Source: Rhizobium altiplani (GTDB taxonomy: Bacteria; Pseudomonadota; Alphaproteobacteria; Rhizobiales; Rhizobiaceae). From it: 64,000 bases of DNA. The DNA is taken from contig NZ_LNCD01000140.1 in NCBI RefSeq assembly GCF_001542405.1, positions 162,062 to 226,061 on the forward strand, given 5' to 3'. Each line of letters begins with the position of its first letter. Within the stretch, counting starts at the first letter, position 1. The notes beneath the pieces were generated by a model. The model did no database searches. It saw only the letters and a program-made list of their open reading frames with translations, and had not been told where the DNA came from. Positions 35,735 through 44,914 of the stretch are shown in pieces. The translations under genes and the position numbers were made by a program.

Positions 35735-36640
35735 ATGTTGAAGAAAGCACTCTTTGCCGCGACGGCGCTGTTTGCGCTTGCCGGCGTCTCGCATGCCGCA
35801 GACCTCAAGGAATTCCGCGTCGGCATCCTCGGCGGCGAAAACGAAGCCGACCGCCTGCGCAACTACGCTTGCCTGGCTGACCACCTGAAGACCGAGTTCG
35901 GCTTCGAGAAGGTTTCGCTCTTCCCGGCTGCTGACTATGACGGCGTTATCCAGGGTCTGCTCGGCGGCACGCTCGACTTCGCGGAGCTCGGCGCTTCCGG
36001 CTACGCCGCCATCGCCATCAAGGACGAGAAGGCCGTTACGCCGATCCTGACGACGGTTCAGAAGGACGGCTCGACGGGCTACCACTCGATCGGTCTCGCC
36101 CTGAAGTCCTCCGGCATCAAGGACATCAAGGACGCAAAGGGCAAGAAGCTCGGCTACGCCGATCCGGACTCCACCTCGGGCTACCTGATCCCGCTGACGC
36201 AGATCCCGAAGGACACTGGCATGCCGAACGACCAGTACTTCGCGTCCACGCAGTTCAACGGCGGCCACGAGAACAACCTTCTCGCCGCTTACGACGGCAA
36301 GGTCGACATCGCTGTTGATGACTCCTCAGGCATCGGCGATTTCAAGGACGGCTACACCTCCGGCACCTTCCGCAAGGCTGTCGACAAGGGCACCGTAGAC
36401 CCGAACAAGCTGGTTGAAGTCTGGCGTTCGCCGCTGATCCCGAACGGCCCGCTCGTCGTTCGCAACGAACTCGGCGCTGATTGGCAGGCCAAGCTCACCG
36501 ACTTCTTCATGAAGCTCCCGGAAAAGGATGCCAAGTGCTTCGCAGCCATCGAAGGCGGCGACTACCAGGGCTACACCAAGGTTCAGGCTGACTTCTACAA
36601 CGCCATCATCGACGCTCGTAAGGCTGCCATCGGCGGTTGA
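35735..36640 (+). CDS. phnD: phosphonate-binding periplasmic protein PhnD
   Basis: The product is 301 residues. A Sec signal covers residues 1-21 (LFAATALFALAGVSHA). The binding-protein fold shows FRVGILGGENEADRL, GLLGGTLDFAELGASGYAAI, DPDSTSGYLIP (phosphonate contact) and DIAVDDSSGIGDF. Codon use is strongly biased to C/G-ending preferred codons, as expected for an abundant protein. A hairpin with a T run follows the stop, which should keep downstream permease expression lower. Confidence 0.95.
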   Translation: MLKKALFAATALFALAGVSHAADLKEFRVGILGGENEADRLRNYACLADHLKTEFGFEKVSLFPAADYDGVIQGLLGGTLDFAELGASGYAAIAIKDEKAVTPILTTVQKDGSTGYHSIGLALKSSGIKDIKDAKGKKLGYADPDSTSGYLIPLTQIPKDTGMPNDQYFASTQFNGGHENNLLAAYDGKVDIAVDDSSGIGDFKDGYTSGTFRKAVDKGTVDPNKLVEVWRSPLIPNGPLVVRNELGADWQAKLTDFFMKLPEKDAKCFAAIEGGDYQGYTKVQADFYNAIIDARKAAIGG

Positions 36641-36658
36641 TCGATCCTGACAGTTGGA

Positions 36659-36685
36659 GGGCGGCCGTCACAAGCCGCCCTTTTT
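36659..36685 (+). terminator. attenuating terminator between phnD and phnE
   Basis: GGGCGGC (36659-36665) and GCCGCCC (36674-36680) form a perfect stem with an 8-base loop, followed by TTTTT. It lies 18 bases after the phnD stop and 25 before the first phnE, so it should stop a share of transcripts after the binding protein gene. Confidence 0.78.
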
Positions 36686-36710
36686 CCTGCGAAGAAAGCG
36701 GACACCCTTC

Positions 36711-37682
36711 ATGACTTTTGCCGATCCCAACGCCCAAGCGCCCGCCGTCCAGCAAAGCGCAAGTGAAATCGGTGACGCCTGGAGCAAGATGGTGGCCCGC
36801 CGTCGCCTCTATACCGGTCTCGGGCTGGTGATCCTGCTGGCTGCCTTTGTCGCCTCGGTACGGTTCGCGGACGAAAGCAATGCCGGCCATTTCTTCGAGC
36901 GCCTGCCGCATCTCTTCGATTTTCTGAGCTGGCTCATTCCCAAGGATTGGAATGATGTCTGGCGCGCCCTGTTCGATGTCGCAAGCCCGATCCAGAAGAC
37001 CGGCGAGGAGTACAATTTCGCCGAGGGCCGGGTTTATGTCTGGGGCGGTTTCTATATCCCCGAATATTTCGAGCTGATGATCATCACGATCAATGTCGCG
37101 CTCGTCTCCACCCTGATCGGCTTCATTTTCGCCGTGCCGCTGAGCTTTCTCGTGGCCCGCAATCTGGCACCATCCAATCCGCTGCGCATCGTCGCCAAGC
37201 GTCTGACGGAATTCCTGCGTGCCTTCCCCGAGATCGTCATCGCCGGCCTGTTTTCGGCCATCCTGTCGATCGGTCCGGTTGCCGCGATCATCGCGGTCAG
37301 CCTGCACACTATCGGGGCGCTCGGCAAACTCTTCTATGAGGTCGTCGAAAACATCGACATGAAGCCGGATGAAGGCATGAAAGCCGTCGGCGCCAGCTGG
37401 TCGGAGCGTGTCCGCTTCGCTGCCCTGCCGCAGGTCATGCCGAACTTCGTTTCCTACGCACTCCTTCGCCTCGAGATCAACGTCCGCGCCTCCACCATCA
37501 TCGGCGCGGTCGGCGGCGGCGGTATCGGCGAGGAGCTGAAGCTCTCCATTTCGCGTGGATTCGGCGCCAAGACGATGGCGCTCGTTCTCCTGCTTTTCAT
37601 CACCATCGTTGCGGTCGACCAGTTCTCCGCATGGCTGCGCCGCCGCCTCGTCGGCGAGCACGCCTTCCTTTTGCAGCATTGA
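36711..37682 (+). CDS. phnE: phosphonate ABC importer permease PhnE (first copy)
   Basis: The product is 323 residues. An N-terminal helix (LYTGLGLVILLAAFVASVRF) is followed by a soluble segment of about 80 residues and the permease core. The ATPase-contact loop is NIDMKPDEGMKAVGASWSERVRFAALPQVMPNF and the substrate-path segment INVRASTIIGAVGGGGIGEEL is diagnostic for PhnE. It follows the attenuator after phnD and precedes a second phnE by 8 bases. Confidence 0.93.
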   Translation: MTFADPNAQAPAVQQSASEIGDAWSKMVARRRLYTGLGLVILLAAFVASVRFADESNAGHFFERLPHLFDFLSWLIPKDWNDVWRALFDVASPIQKTGEEYNFAEGRVYVWGGFYIPEYFELMIITINVALVSTLIGFIFAVPLSFLVARNLAPSNPLRIVAKRLTEFLRAFPEIVIAGLFSAILSIGPVAAIIAVSLHTIGALGKLFYEVVENIDMKPDEGMKAVGASWSERVRFAALPQVMPNFVSYALLRLEINVRASTIIGAVGGGGIGEELKLSISRGFGAKTMALVLLLFITIVAVDQFSAWLRRRLVGEHAFLLQH

Positions 37683-37690
37683 GGTCCGCC

Positions 37691-39031
37691 ATGACGGTGA
37701 TCGACGCCAACCGGATGCACGAGATCGAGCAGCGCTATCCGGAATATTTCAAACGGTCCTTCAAGCAGCGCTTCGGCGGCCTGATGATCGTGATCGCGAC
37801 TCTCGTCTATGCGCTTTACGCGACCTGGTTCTTCGACCTGCCGAAGCTGCTTGCCGAAGCTCACTGGGAGCGCGTCGGCCTCTATCTCAGCCAATGGGTC
37901 AGCTATGACGTGCAGCCTGAGTTCCGCATCGGTGATGATGGCATTACGGTCAAGTATCCGCGCTTCTCGCCGCTCGGCGACGATCCGCATCCCGACTGGG
38001 TTGTGAGCAATCCCGATGGCAGCCTCACAGCCTCCGTCAGGGGCACAAGCCGCACGGTCACGATCTCCAGCAAGGAAACGGTTGTCACTGCCCATGGCAT
38101 CAGCGTGCCGGTGGACTTCTCCAGCGGCGCCCCGAAGGTCGTGGGCCCGGTCCCTGCCTGGATGACGGTCTACGATGACAACGTCCTTGCCGATCTCGGA
38201 TTTGCCGGCGATGTCAGCATCTCGGTCGATCGCGTGAAAGTCCGCAAGCGCTTCCTCGGTTGGGCGAATTTTGTCTTCGACACGCAGTCGCCGTTCTTCG
38301 ACAAGCCAGCGACCGAGGTTATCAGCCTGATCGTTTCGGGTCCGGACCTGAAGCCCGGTCAGTCCAACCTGTCGCTTGCCTTCGATAATATCTGGCACAA
38401 CAGCGCCTGGCAGCATGGCGACGTCTGGACCAAGCTGTTCCAGACCATCGTGATGGCCTTTCTGGGAACGCTGCTCGGCGCGTTGCTTGCTTTCCCGCTG
38501 GCCTTTCTGGCTGCGCGCAATATCACCCCGAACAAGGTCCTGAACCAGGTCCTGAAGCGGTTCTTTGATTTCCTGCGCTCGGTCGACATGTTGATCTGGG
38601 CGCTCTTTCTGACCCGCGCCTTCGGACCCGGTCCCTTGGCCGGTTCCGGCGCGATTTTCCTCACGGAAACGGGCACGCTCGGCAAGCTCTATTCCGAGGG
38701 CCTGGAAAACGTCGACAACAAGCCGCGCGAAGGCATCAAGTCGACCGGTGCCTCCACCGTGCTCACCCATCGCTACGGCATCATCCCGCAGATCGTCCCG
38801 GTCTTCGTCAGCCAGACGCTCTACCAGTGGGAATCGAACGTACGCGGCGCAACGATCATCGGCGCGGTTGGCGCTGGCGGCATCGGTCTCAAGCTGTGGG
38901 AAGCGATGCGCACCAACGCGAACTGGGAAAACGTCGCCTACATGGTGCTGCTGATCCTGATCGTCGTGTTCCTGTTCGACATGGCGTCGAACGCCCTGCG
39001 TCACCGTCTGATGGGGACCAAGGCCCACTGA
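37691..39031 (+). CDS. phnE: phosphonate ABC importer permease PhnE (second copy, with large periplasmic insertion)
   Basis: The product is 446 residues, much longer than a typical PhnE. One N-terminal helix (MIVIATLVYALYATWFF) is followed by a soluble segment of about 190 residues (roughly 48-240) and then the permease core with VDNKPREGIKSTGASTVLTHRYGIIPQIVPVF and SNVRGATIIGAVGAGGIGLKL. The two PhnE proteins probably form a heterodimeric channel. The extra segment should face the periplasm and might help dock PhnD. Confidence 0.92.
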   Translation: MTVIDANRMHEIEQRYPEYFKRSFKQRFGGLMIVIATLVYALYATWFFDLPKLLAEAHWERVGLYLSQWVSYDVQPEFRIGDDGITVKYPRFSPLGDDPHPDWVVSNPDGSLTASVRGTSRTVTISSKETVVTAHGISVPVDFSSGAPKVVGPVPAWMTVYDDNVLADLGFAGDVSISVDRVKVRKRFLGWANFVFDTQSPFFDKPATEVISLIVSGPDLKPGQSNLSLAFDNIWHNSAWQHGDVWTKLFQTIVMAFLGTLLGALLAFPLAFLAARNITPNKVLNQVLKRFFDFLRSVDMLIWALFLTRAFGPGPLAGSGAIFLTETGTLGKLYSEGLENVDNKPREGIKSTGASTVLTHRYGIIPQIVPVFVSQTLYQWESNVRGATIIGAVGAGGIGLKLWEAMRTNANWENVAYMVLLILIVVFLFDMASNALRHRLMGTKAH

Positions 39032-39161
39032 AAAAGCGCGGGATCGTTCAGGACCATCATCATTCTGTCACGGAAATCTTTTAGCCGGAAGCCAGCTTGC
39101 GGTCGTGGTCAAATCACTGAAGACTGCGACCGCACTCCGAACGATTCCCAGGATAAGAGCC

Positions 39162-39857
39162 TTGCGCTACGCACTCTATTTCACGCCGCCGAAGGATGAC
39201 CCCTTGAACGGCACGGCCGCGCTCTGGCTCGGCCGCGATGCCTTCACCGGTGAAATTTATCCGGCTCCCGATTGTCCGGACCTGCCAGCCGCCGAGCAGT
39301 TCGAACTGACAGCCGATCCTCGCCGCTACGCTTTCCACGCGACGATCAAGGCACCGTTCCATCTGGCCGCCTCCGTCACCGAAAAGGACCTGATCCAGGT
39401 GGTCGAGGATTTCGCCGCCCGCACGTCCGCCTTTGAGATTCCCGAGCTGGTGCTTGGGCAGTTGGGTAAATTCTTTGCGCTGGTGCCCGCTTTTCTGCAT
39501 CCGCCGCTTCAGGATTTCGCCGCGACGGTGGTAAAATCCTTCGAACCGTTTCGCGCCGCGTTGTCGGATGCGGATATAGCGCGCCGCAACCCGGAGAAAC
39601 TGAGCGAAAGCCAGAGGGCCAATCTGTTGCGCTGGGGCTATCCCTATGTGATGGATGATTTCGGGTTCCACATGACGCTGACCGGCCAGGTGCCGCAGGA
39701 GCGTGCAGGCGTGATGAAGGCCATTCTGGCGGAGCGTTTCGCCGCCTTTATCGGCCGCCCGCTCCCCATTAGTGGCCTTGCCGTTTTCGTCGAGGAGGCG
39801 CGGGGCGCGCCGTTCAAAGCCCATTCCTGGTGGCCGCTCGCCGGCGCTAAAAATTGA
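39162..39857 (+). CDS. DUF1045 phosphonate-metabolism protein, 2H phosphoesterase-like
   Basis: The product is about 231 residues. Two HxT motifs about 110 residues apart, YAFHATIKAPF and FGFHMTLTG, mark the 2H phosphoesterase superfamily, whose members open cyclic phosphodiesters. The opening RYALYFTPPKDDPL is typical of the phosphonate-locus DUF1045 family. I place the start at the TTG at 39162, which follows AGGATAAG at good spacing; a GTG at 39105 gives 19 more, non-conserved residues. It lies between phnE and phnM, and no phnP is in the window, so a role in opening the cyclic ribose phosphate is a reasonable guess. Confidence 0.82.
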   Translation: MRYALYFTPPKDDPLNGTAALWLGRDAFTGEIYPAPDCPDLPAAEQFELTADPRRYAFHATIKAPFHLAASVTEKDLIQVVEDFAARTSAFEIPELVLGQLGKFFALVPAFLHPPLQDFAATVVKSFEPFRAALSDADIARRNPEKLSESQRANLLRWGYPYVMDDFGFHMTLTGQVPQERAGVMKAILAERFAAFIGRPLPISGLAVFVEEARGAPFKAHSWWPLAGAKN

Positions 39858-39870
39858 AAGACCATATTCG

Positions 39871-41010
39871 ATGACCAAAGAAACAGTCTTCTCAAATGCC
39901 CGCATCGTTCTCGAGAATGAGATCGTTGAAGGATCGGTCCTCGTCCGCGATGGCAAGATCGCCGATATCTCGACGGGCAGTTCCCGCGTGGGTGAGGATT
40001 TCGAAGGCGATTATCTGATCCCGGGTCTCGTCGAACTGCACACCGACCATCTGGAAGGTCACTATTCGCCGCGTCCCGGCCTGCGCTGGCACAAGACGGC
40101 GGCGATCCAGGCGCACGACGCACAGATCGTCACCTCAGGCATCACCACGGTTTTCGACTGCCTGCGCATGGGCGCCGACGAGGACGGCGGCTTCGAGCAC
40201 GGCGAGATGCGCGAGATGGCCGATGCGATCCAGAAGGCCGAGCAGGAGGGCCGCCTGCGTGCAGAGCACCTGCTTCACCTGCGCTGCGAGGTCTCTGCCG
40301 ACAACGTGCTGCAGCACTTCGCCGATTTCGAGAACGATCCCTATGTCCGTCTTGTCTCGCTGATGGACCACGCGCCCGGACAGCGGCAGTTCCAGACGAT
40401 GGACCAGTACATCTTCTACTACCAGAAGAAGCGCGGTCTCTCCGATGCGGAGTTCGCCAAGTTCGTCGATCGTCGCGTGTCCGAATCTGACCGCAATTCC
40501 ACGCCGCACCGCACGGCCATTTCCAAGGTCTGCGCCGAGCGCGGCATCACCGTCGCCAGCCACGACGACGCGACGCTCGCCCATGTCGACGAGGCTATCG
40601 AAAATGGCGTTCGCCTTGCCGAATTCCCGACCAGCTTCGACGCCGCCAAGGCGTCGCACGAGCATGGCATGAGCGTTCTGATGGGCGCCCCGAACATCGT
40701 TCGTGGCAAGTCGCATTCCGGCAATATCGCCGCCCGCGATCTCGCCGAATGCGGCGTGCTCGACGTTCTGTCCTCTGACTACGTCCCGCTCAGCCTGCTC
40801 TACGCACCCTTCCTGATTGCCGACGAGGTGGAGAGCATTTCGCTACCGAAGGCGATCGCCATGGTCACCGCGACGCCGGCTCGCACCGTTAGCCTCAACG
40901 ATCGCGGTCGCATCGCCACTGGCCTGCGCGCCGATCTCGTCCGCGTTTTCCGTGATCACGGCGTGCCGGTCACCCGTGCTGTTTGGCGTGAAGGGCGCCG
41001 TGTCGCATGA
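39871..41010 (+). CDS. phnM: alpha-D-ribose 1-methylphosphonate 5-triphosphate diphosphatase PhnM
   Basis: The product is 379 residues, an amidohydrolase-fold enzyme that removes pyrophosphate after phosphonate is joined to ribose triphosphate. Landmarks are GLVELHTDHLEGHYSPRPG with metal-binding His residues, TTVFDCLRMG, MDHAPGQRQF and SHDDATLAHVDEA. The start at 39871 follows a GAAAG-type site. It overlaps phnN by 4 bases (ATGA). Confidence 0.95.
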   Translation: MTKETVFSNARIVLENEIVEGSVLVRDGKIADISTGSSRVGEDFEGDYLIPGLVELHTDHLEGHYSPRPGLRWHKTAAIQAHDAQIVTSGITTVFDCLRMGADEDGGFEHGEMREMADAIQKAEQEGRLRAEHLLHLRCEVSADNVLQHFADFENDPYVRLVSLMDHAPGQRQFQTMDQYIFYYQKKRGLSDAEFAKFVDRRVSESDRNSTPHRTAISKVCAERGITVASHDDATLAHVDEAIENGVRLAEFPTSFDAAKASHEHGMSVLMGAPNIVRGKSHSGNIAARDLAECGVLDVLSSDYVPLSLLYAPFLIADEVESISLPKAIAMVTATPARTVSLNDRGRIATGLRADLVRVFRDHGVPVTRAVWREGRRVA

Positions 41011-41606
41011 ACCCGTCGCACGAACCTCACATCGTTCCCGGCACAGAGCACGGCATCATGGTCGTCGTCGTTGGCCCGAGTGGCGCCGGCAAGGACACGC
41101 TGATGGCGCTCGCCGCCAAGCACTTTCGGGGTCGTCCTGAGGTGCATTTCGTCCGACGCGTCATTACTCGCCACACCCATGCCGGCGGCGAGCAGCATCT
41201 CGCCGTGTCCGACCAGGGCTTTGCGTCGATGGAGCAGGCCGGGAGCTTCGCGGTCTGGTGGGAAGCGCACGGCTTGAAATATGGCATTCCAGCCGAAGTG
41301 TCGGTGTCGCTCGCGCAGGGAAATCTGGTCATCGCCAATGGCTCGCGCTCCGCGCTTCACCATTTCAAGGCTGTTTTCCCGCGGCTCAAGGTCATCAATG
41401 TGACGGCGACTGCCGAGGTTCTGGCAAGCCGACTCGAGGCGCGCGGTCGCGAGACGCATGAAGACATCATGGCGCGGCTCGCCCGCGGCCCGCTGACGGT
41501 GCGTGGCGACTACGACGTGACCGACGTCGATAACAGCGGCTCGCTTGAAGACGGCGAGCGCAGGATCGTGGATGCGCTGAACGGCTTCCTCACCGAAGTG
41601 GCTTAG
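41007..41606 (+). CDS. phnN: ribose 1,5-bisphosphate phosphokinase PhnN
   Basis: The product is 199 residues. The phosphate loop is VVVGPSGAGKDTLM near residue 17, followed by FVRRVITRHTHAGGEQHLA. PhnN turns ribose 1,5-bisphosphate into PRPP with ATP, returning the ribose to metabolism. It overlaps phnM and its stop is 14 bases before the GrpB-family gene. Confidence 0.93.
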   Translation: MNPSHEPHIVPGTEHGIMVVVVGPSGAGKDTLMALAAKHFRGRPEVHFVRRVITRHTHAGGEQHLAVSDQGFASMEQAGSFAVWWEAHGLKYGIPAEVSVSLAQGNLVIANGSRSALHHFKAVFPRLKVINVTATAEVLASRLEARGRETHEDIMARLARGPLTVRGDYDVTDVDNSGSLEDGERRIVDALNGFLTEVA

Positions 41607-41620
41607 GATCGGGAGGTACG

Positions 41621-42130
41621 ATGGCAATCGTTGTCGTTCCTTACGATCCCGAGTGGCCACGGCTTTTCAACGAGGTCAAAGCAGAGCTGCAGCCGGTGCT
41701 ATCCGACTTGGCACCGGTGTTTCATCATGTCGGCAGCACATCGGTTCCGGGCCTTGCCGCGAAGCCCAAGATCGATCTGCACGCTGCTTTCGGCAACGAG
41801 GATGGGTTGCTGACCGCGATCGAGCGGGTAAAAGGCCTCTCCGCCTACGCGTTTCACGGTGACAAATACAACGACCAGAGCTGGACCTTCACCTGCGGCA
41901 AGGGCTCCTATGGCGCGCGGCTCTATCTCTGTTCATCCGATAACCGTGTGCTCCGCGATCGCACCGTTTTCCGCGATTACTTGCGGGCCCATCCCCAGCG
42001 GGCGAAAGCATACGCGGCACTGAAGCTTCGCCTGATGAGCCAGGCGAACGACGATCGGGCCTATTACACAGGCGGCAAGACCGACTTCGTACGCGAGACC
42101 TTACGTCTCGCGGCTGGCGAAGTGGACTGA
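41621..42130 (+). CDS. GrpB/UPF0157 family protein
   Basis: The product is 169 residues. The opening IVVVPYDPEWPRLFNEVKAELQPVL and the core HHVGSTSVPGLAAKPKIDLH are diagnostic; GSTSVPG and the following D.H resemble the active site of nucleotidyltransferases. Family function is unknown. GGGAGGT precedes the ATG. It begins 14 bases after phnN and may be carried on the phn transcript without being part of the pathway. Confidence 0.88.
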   Translation: MAIVVVPYDPEWPRLFNEVKAELQPVLSDLAPVFHHVGSTSVPGLAAKPKIDLHAAFGNEDGLLTAIERVKGLSAYAFHGDKYNDQSWTFTCGKGSYGARLYLCSSDNRVLRDRTVFRDYLRAHPQRAKAYAALKLRLMSQANDDRAYYTGGKTDFVRETLRLAAGEVD

Positions 42131-42565
42131 TGTCACGGCGCAATCTTGTTGTGCGTGGAAAAAATCGAATGAACTTTCAGTGATTTGGACGAACTGATCT
42201 TCCCCGTCGATCCCCGCGCCAACGATCTGGCGCACACTGATGACTTCATTGGACAGGGAGCCGGGTCGCGAACCGGATCTGACAAAACGGGTTGAAAAGT
42301 CCGGCGTTCGATGATGTTTGCAGGAGGAGGATCGCAGGCGTCAGGACCGGCGATCAACCGCAACGGAAATGCCGAGAGACGCTCCTGTCGGCCTGGAAGC
42401 GCGGGGACCTCGATGCAATCGGGCAGGCGGTACCGCCTGACAATCCACATAGACCACAACCGCTGCCTGCCCATTCCCAGGCAGGCCAAGCCGTACCGGA
42501 GCATTCTCCGGCGCGGACATTACTGCTGGCAGCGGCACCCCTTGTGGGATGCCGCTGCCACTGCG
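42131..42565. other. 435-base gap between convergent grpB-type and ftsK-type genes
   Basis: The only strong structure is the hairpin at 42528-42559. An open frame of 123 codons on the minus strand (42133-42504) has no ribosome binding site and a Pro/Arg/Ser-rich content typical of spurious frames in GC-rich DNA, so I do not call it. Short frames on the plus strand look like possible gene remains but cannot be named. Confidence 0.45.
42528..42559 (-). terminator. strong hairpin downstream of the ftsK-type gene
   Basis: GGCAGCGGCA (42528-42537) pairs perfectly with TGCCGCTGCC (42550-42559), and the inner CCC/GGG can extend the stem. It begins 6 bases after the minus-strand stop codon. No T run follows on that strand, so it may stabilise the mRNA end rather than terminate. 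Confidence 0.45.
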
Positions 42566-44914
42566 TTATTCGCCTTCGCCGCGTCCAGCGACGATCTCGC
42601 GCTTGCCGACATGATTTGCCGGGCCGACGAGACCTTCCTTCTCCATGCGCTCGACGAGCGAAGCCGCACGGTTGTAGCCGATGCCGAGCCGGCGCTGGAT
42701 GTAGGAGGTCGAGCACTTCTTGTCGCGCATCACGACCTTGACCGCCTGCTGGTAAAGCTCGTCGCCGTCTTCGGAGCCCATGGCGCTCTTGTCGAAGACT
42801 GCGCTGTCCTCTTCTTCCCCGTCCTCTTCTTCCTCGTCAGCGGTGACGGTGTCGAGATATTCCGGCCGACCCTGCGTCTTCAGATGCGCGACGACCTTCT
42901 CGACTTCGGCATCGGAAACGAACGGTCCGTGCACGCGCGAAATCCGCCCGCCGCCCTGCATGTGCAGCATATCGCCCTGGCCGAGCAGTTGTTCCGCGCC
43001 CTGTTCGCCAAGAATAGTGCGGCTGTCGATCTTCGACGTCACCTGGAAGGAGATACGGGTCGGGAAGTTCGCCTTGATCGTGCCGGTGATGACGTCGACC
43101 GACGGGCGCTGCGTCGCCATGATCAGGTGGATACCGGCAGCACGCGCCATCTGCGCCAGGCGCTGGATCGCCCCTTCGATTTCCTTGCCGGCGACCATCA
43201 TCAGGTCGGCCATTTCGTCAACGATGACGACGATATAGGGCATCGGCGTCAGGTCCATCTCCTGGCTCTCTTCGATCGGAGCGCCCGTGCTTCTGTCGAA
43301 GCCGGTCTGGACCATGACATGGATGGTCTCGCCCTTGTCGCGCGCCTGCGCCACGCGGCTGTTGTAGCCGTCGATGTTGCGCACGCCGAGGCGTGACATC
43401 TTGCGATACCGATCCTCCATCTCGCGCACCGCCCACTTCAGCGCCATGACGGCCTTCTTGGGGTCGGTGACGACGGGCGTCAAAAGGTGCGGGATGCCGT
43501 CATAGACGGAGAGTTCCAGCATCTTCGGATCGACCATGATCAGGCGGCACTGCTCGGGCGACATCCGGTAAAGCAGCGACAGGATCATGGTGTTGATGGC
43601 GACCGACTTACCCGAACCGGTGGTGCCGGCAACGAGCAGGTGGGGCATCTTTGCGAGCTCGGCGATGACGGGTTCGCCGCCGATCGTCTTGCCGAGGCCG
43701 AGCGCCAGCTTGAAGCCGCTCTTCTCGAAATCCTGGCTTTCGATCATCTCACGGAAGTAGACGGTCTCGCGCAGCGCGTTCGGCAATTCGATACCGATGA
43801 CGTTGCGGCCGGGAACCACCGCGACACGCGCCGACAGGGCCGACATCGAGCGGGCAATATCGTCGGCGAGGCCGATGACGCGGGAAGACTTGACGCCCGG
43901 TGCCGGCTCGAACTCGTAAAGCGTGACAACAGGGCCGGGGCGGACATGGATGATCTCGCCCTTGATGCCGAAATCCTCGAGAACACTTTCCAGAAGGCCG
44001 GCATTCTGCTCCAGCGTCTCCTGCGACATGATCTCGCCGACACGTTCAGGCGGCTCCTGCAGCAGCGAATGCGACGGGAATTCGTAGCCTGAGGCATCGA
44101 CCCTCGAGGCGACGACCTTCGGTGCGGCAAAACGCGGTGCCGGTGCGAGCGGCTGCGGCGCCAAAGCGCGAACTGGCAGCGGAGCGATAGGCTGCACTTT
44201 CGGCTCGACTTGCGCCGCTTCTTCCACGCGGCTGTGTTCGGTCGCGACCGGGTTTTGCGCGGCGCGGCCACGCGTCAAACCGGGAGAAGGCGCGACAGCG
44301 GCTGGGGCGACCGGCTGAGGCACCGAAGCTACGGCCATTGCGGGCTGTTGCCGACCAGGCCGCCACTCCATGACGCGGAACCGGCTGATGATCGATTCGG
44401 GGCTGACCTCTGCCTTCGGCATGGAGACCGGCGGCAACAGGATCGGTTCGGCTGCCGCTTCCTCGAAGGCCATGACCTCCCAGAATGCGAAGTCCGAGAT
44501 GGCAGCCAGTTCCGTGGCTGCGCGGACAACGGTGTGAGTCTCGGGCTCGACCGACATCAACGGCAATGCGGTGGCAGTCGGCTGCACCTCGATCGCCGGC
44601 GCGATCTCCGTTTCGTAGACCTCGACCGGAGCGTTCGCGACAACAGGTGCCTGCTGTTCCACGCTCGCGCCGATTTCCGCCGCAACGCGTTCCTGCAGCG
44701 CAAGCGGCGGCGTGCGAAAGGGCGGCGCCGGTACGCGCTTCGGATTGATCAGATTCTCGGGCGTGCGGGTGAACCGCACATTCGGAGCCAGTGAAAAATT
44801 GCTCTGCCAAATTGGTGCCGTAGGCTTCTCGCCTGCGTGTTCCTGCAGCTGTTCACCTTCGACTTCCGCGGAAATCTCCTCGGCCCCTGTCAGATTGGTT
44901 CTCGGAAAGCGCAT
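42566..44914 (-). CDS. FtsK/SpoIIIE-type DNA translocase without N-terminal membrane domain
   Basis: The product is about 782 residues. The first 310 residues are a Pro/Ala/Glu-rich linker with no hydrophobic helix. The FtsK alpha/beta motor follows: VGEIMSQETLEQNAGLLESVLEDFGIKG, Walker A VAGTTGSGKSV, Walker B VVIVDEMADLMM. The C-terminal winged-helix gamma domain (DELYQQAVKVVMRDKKCSTSYIQRRLGIGYNRAASLVERME) reads KOPS-type sites. FtsK pumps DNA near the division septum to resolve chromosomes. Lacking the four-helix anchor, this is probably a second, soluble paralogue. The ATG at 44914 is used; a GTG at 44929 is possible. Confidence 0.88.
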   Translation of the reverse strand: MRFPRTNLTGAEEISAEVEGEQLQEHAGEKPTAPIWQSNFSLAPNVRFTRTPENLINPKRVPAPPFRTPPLALQERVAAEIGASVEQQAPVVANAPVEVYETEIAPAIEVQPTATALPLMSVEPETHTVVRAATELAAISDFAFWEVMAFEEAAAEPILLPPVSMPKAEVSPESIISRFRVMEWRPGRQQPAMAVASVPQPVAPAAVAPSPGLTRGRAAQNPVATEHSRVEEAAQVEPKVQPIAPLPVRALAPQPLAPAPRFAAPKVVASRVDASGYEFPSHSLLQEPPERVGEIMSQETLEQNAGLLESVLEDFGIKGEIIHVRPGPVVTLYEFEPAPGVKSSRVIGLADDIARSMSALSARVAVVPGRNVIGIELPNALRETVYFREMIESQDFEKSGFKLALGLGKTIGGEPVIAELAKMPHLLVAGTTGSGKSVAINTMILSLLYRMSPEQCRLIMVDPKMLELSVYDGIPHLLTPVVTDPKKAVMALKWAVREMEDRYRKMSRLGVRNIDGYNSRVAQARDKGETIHVMVQTGFDRSTGAPIEESQEMDLTPMPYIVVIVDEMADLMMVAGKEIEGAIQRLAQMARAAGIHLIMATQRPSVDVITGTIKANFPTRISFQVTSKIDSRTILGEQGAEQLLGQGDMLHMQGGGRISRVHGPFVSDAEVEKVVAHLKTQGRPEYLDTVTADEEEEDGEEEDSAVFDKSAMGSEDGDELYQQAVKVVMRDKKCSTSYIQRRLGIGYNRAASLVERMEKEGLVGPANHVGKREIVAGRGEGE

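Noticed and set aside
42133..42504. 123-codon minus-strand frame
   Set aside because: No ribosome binding site, no recognisable fold, and composition typical of spurious GC-rich frames.
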